Assembly (NCBI RefSeq): GCF_001632845.1
Contig: NZ_CP011994.1
Location: 1,302,001 to 1,366,000, forward strand
Length of the DNA stretch: 64,000 nt
Source: Ectothiorhodospira sp. BSL-9
GTDB lineage: Bacteria > Pseudomonadota > Gammaproteobacteria > Ectothiorhodospirales > Ectothiorhodospiraceae
Direction: 5' to 3'
Below are positions 63,816-64,000 of this stretch, in pieces (the first letter of the stretch is position 1; every line of letters begins with the position of its first letter). The position numbers were made by a program, and so were the translations under genes. The notes under the pieces were generated by a model. The model made no database searches, was not told the DNA's origin, and was given only the letters and a program-made list of their open reading frames with translations.

Positions 63816-64000
63816 TCAGGAGGCGTTCTTGTCGGCTTCTTCCGGCGTGAAGGTGCGTATGGACAGGGCGTGCAGCGTGCCACTGGTGATCTCGTTCATC
63901 ACGGTGGCGTTGACCATCTGGTGGCGCTTGATGCGCGACTGGCCCGCAAAGGCCTCGCTGATCACCCGGGCCTCGAAATGGCCTTCGCCGCCGGTGACGG
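63816..64000 (-). CDS. bolA: BolA family protein, C-terminal part (cut by window edge)
   Basis: The last 60 or so codons before the stop at 63816 read GEGHFEARVISEAFAGQSRI, KRHQMVNATVMNEITSGTLH and ALSIRTFTPEEADKNAS. This is the BolA class-II KH-like fold with the conserved RHQ/VN region containing the His that binds a Fe-S cluster shared with glutaredoxins. The N-terminus lies to the right of the window. It lies 41 bases upstream of metY on the same strand. Confidence 0.88.
   Translation of the reverse strand, partial: VTGGEGHFEARVISEAFAGQSRIKRHQMVNATVMNEITSGTLHALSIRTFTPEEADKNAS

Overview
The window comes from a high-GC gammaproteobacterium. The housekeeping set (opgGH, ilvGM behind a Val/Leu leader attenuator, a MetA-type acyltransferase, gatCAB, mreBCD, slyD, rnd, tmcA, uup) fits that class. 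An octaheme cytochrome with a membrane cytochrome b suggests a sulfur- or nitrogen-respiring lineage such as the Chromatiales/Ectothiorhodospiraceae, but that is inference. Two compartments are obvious: an accessory island at about 1-18957, visibly lower in GC and full of insertion sequences, and an ordered high-GC chromosome from 18958 to the end.

The island is inserted in comM. ComM is intact from its start (19815, minus strand) to codon 286, then breaks at 18957/18958, exactly where a 5'-TGT terminus begins. The first gene inside that end reads inward and resembles Tn7 TnsE. This is the arrangement of Tn7-like, comM-targeting islands. The other half of comM and the other terminus are not in the window, so the island continues to the left of position 1. 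Its cargo includes: a compact three-gene operon (zinc-hook SMC-like ATPase, winged-helix middle protein, PD-(D/E)XK nuclease) facing a convergent DNA methyltransferase, which I read as a Lamassu/ABC-three-component-like defence cassette with its own modification enzyme; an orphan SF2 helicase; a CsrA homologue; and a small unknown protein. Insertion sequences have broken the cargo up: an IS4-family transposase fused to a Druantia DruA (DUF4338) domain, an IS630 element split by an IS66-type element (both with exact target duplications), an IS10-like element placed directly against the csrA start codon, a transposase remnant and an 89-bp MITE-like element.

To the right of comM, 19.9-23.6 kb carries a polyprenyl-linked sugar module (GT39, flippase-like protein, GT2). 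At 23.8-26.0 kb lies the octaheme cytochrome plus cytochrome b pair. At 26.2-31.0 kb are a cold-shock protein, tmcA and ilvGM with its attenuator. From 31.1 to 41.3 kb come an MFS transporter, metA, a P-loop ATPase, uup, a SprT protease, a coiled-coil/winged-helix protein, a second cold-shock gene, slyD, rnd and chaN. At 41.3-46.3 kb is an osmoregulated periplasmic glucan locus (MdoB-like sulfatase, opgG, opgH). At 46.3-52.2 kb is a poorly understood cluster (FkbM methyltransferase, RibD-C reductase, GT4-methyltransferase fusion, degenerate pterin synthase homologue, dehydrogenase, CDP-alcohol phosphatidyltransferase). The rest is cell-shape mreBCD, divergent gatCAB, moeB and lipA, two tandem HDOD regulators, a metY-type sulfhydrylase and a partial bolA.

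All calls come from reading translated sequence, motifs and repeats by eye. No database search was possible.
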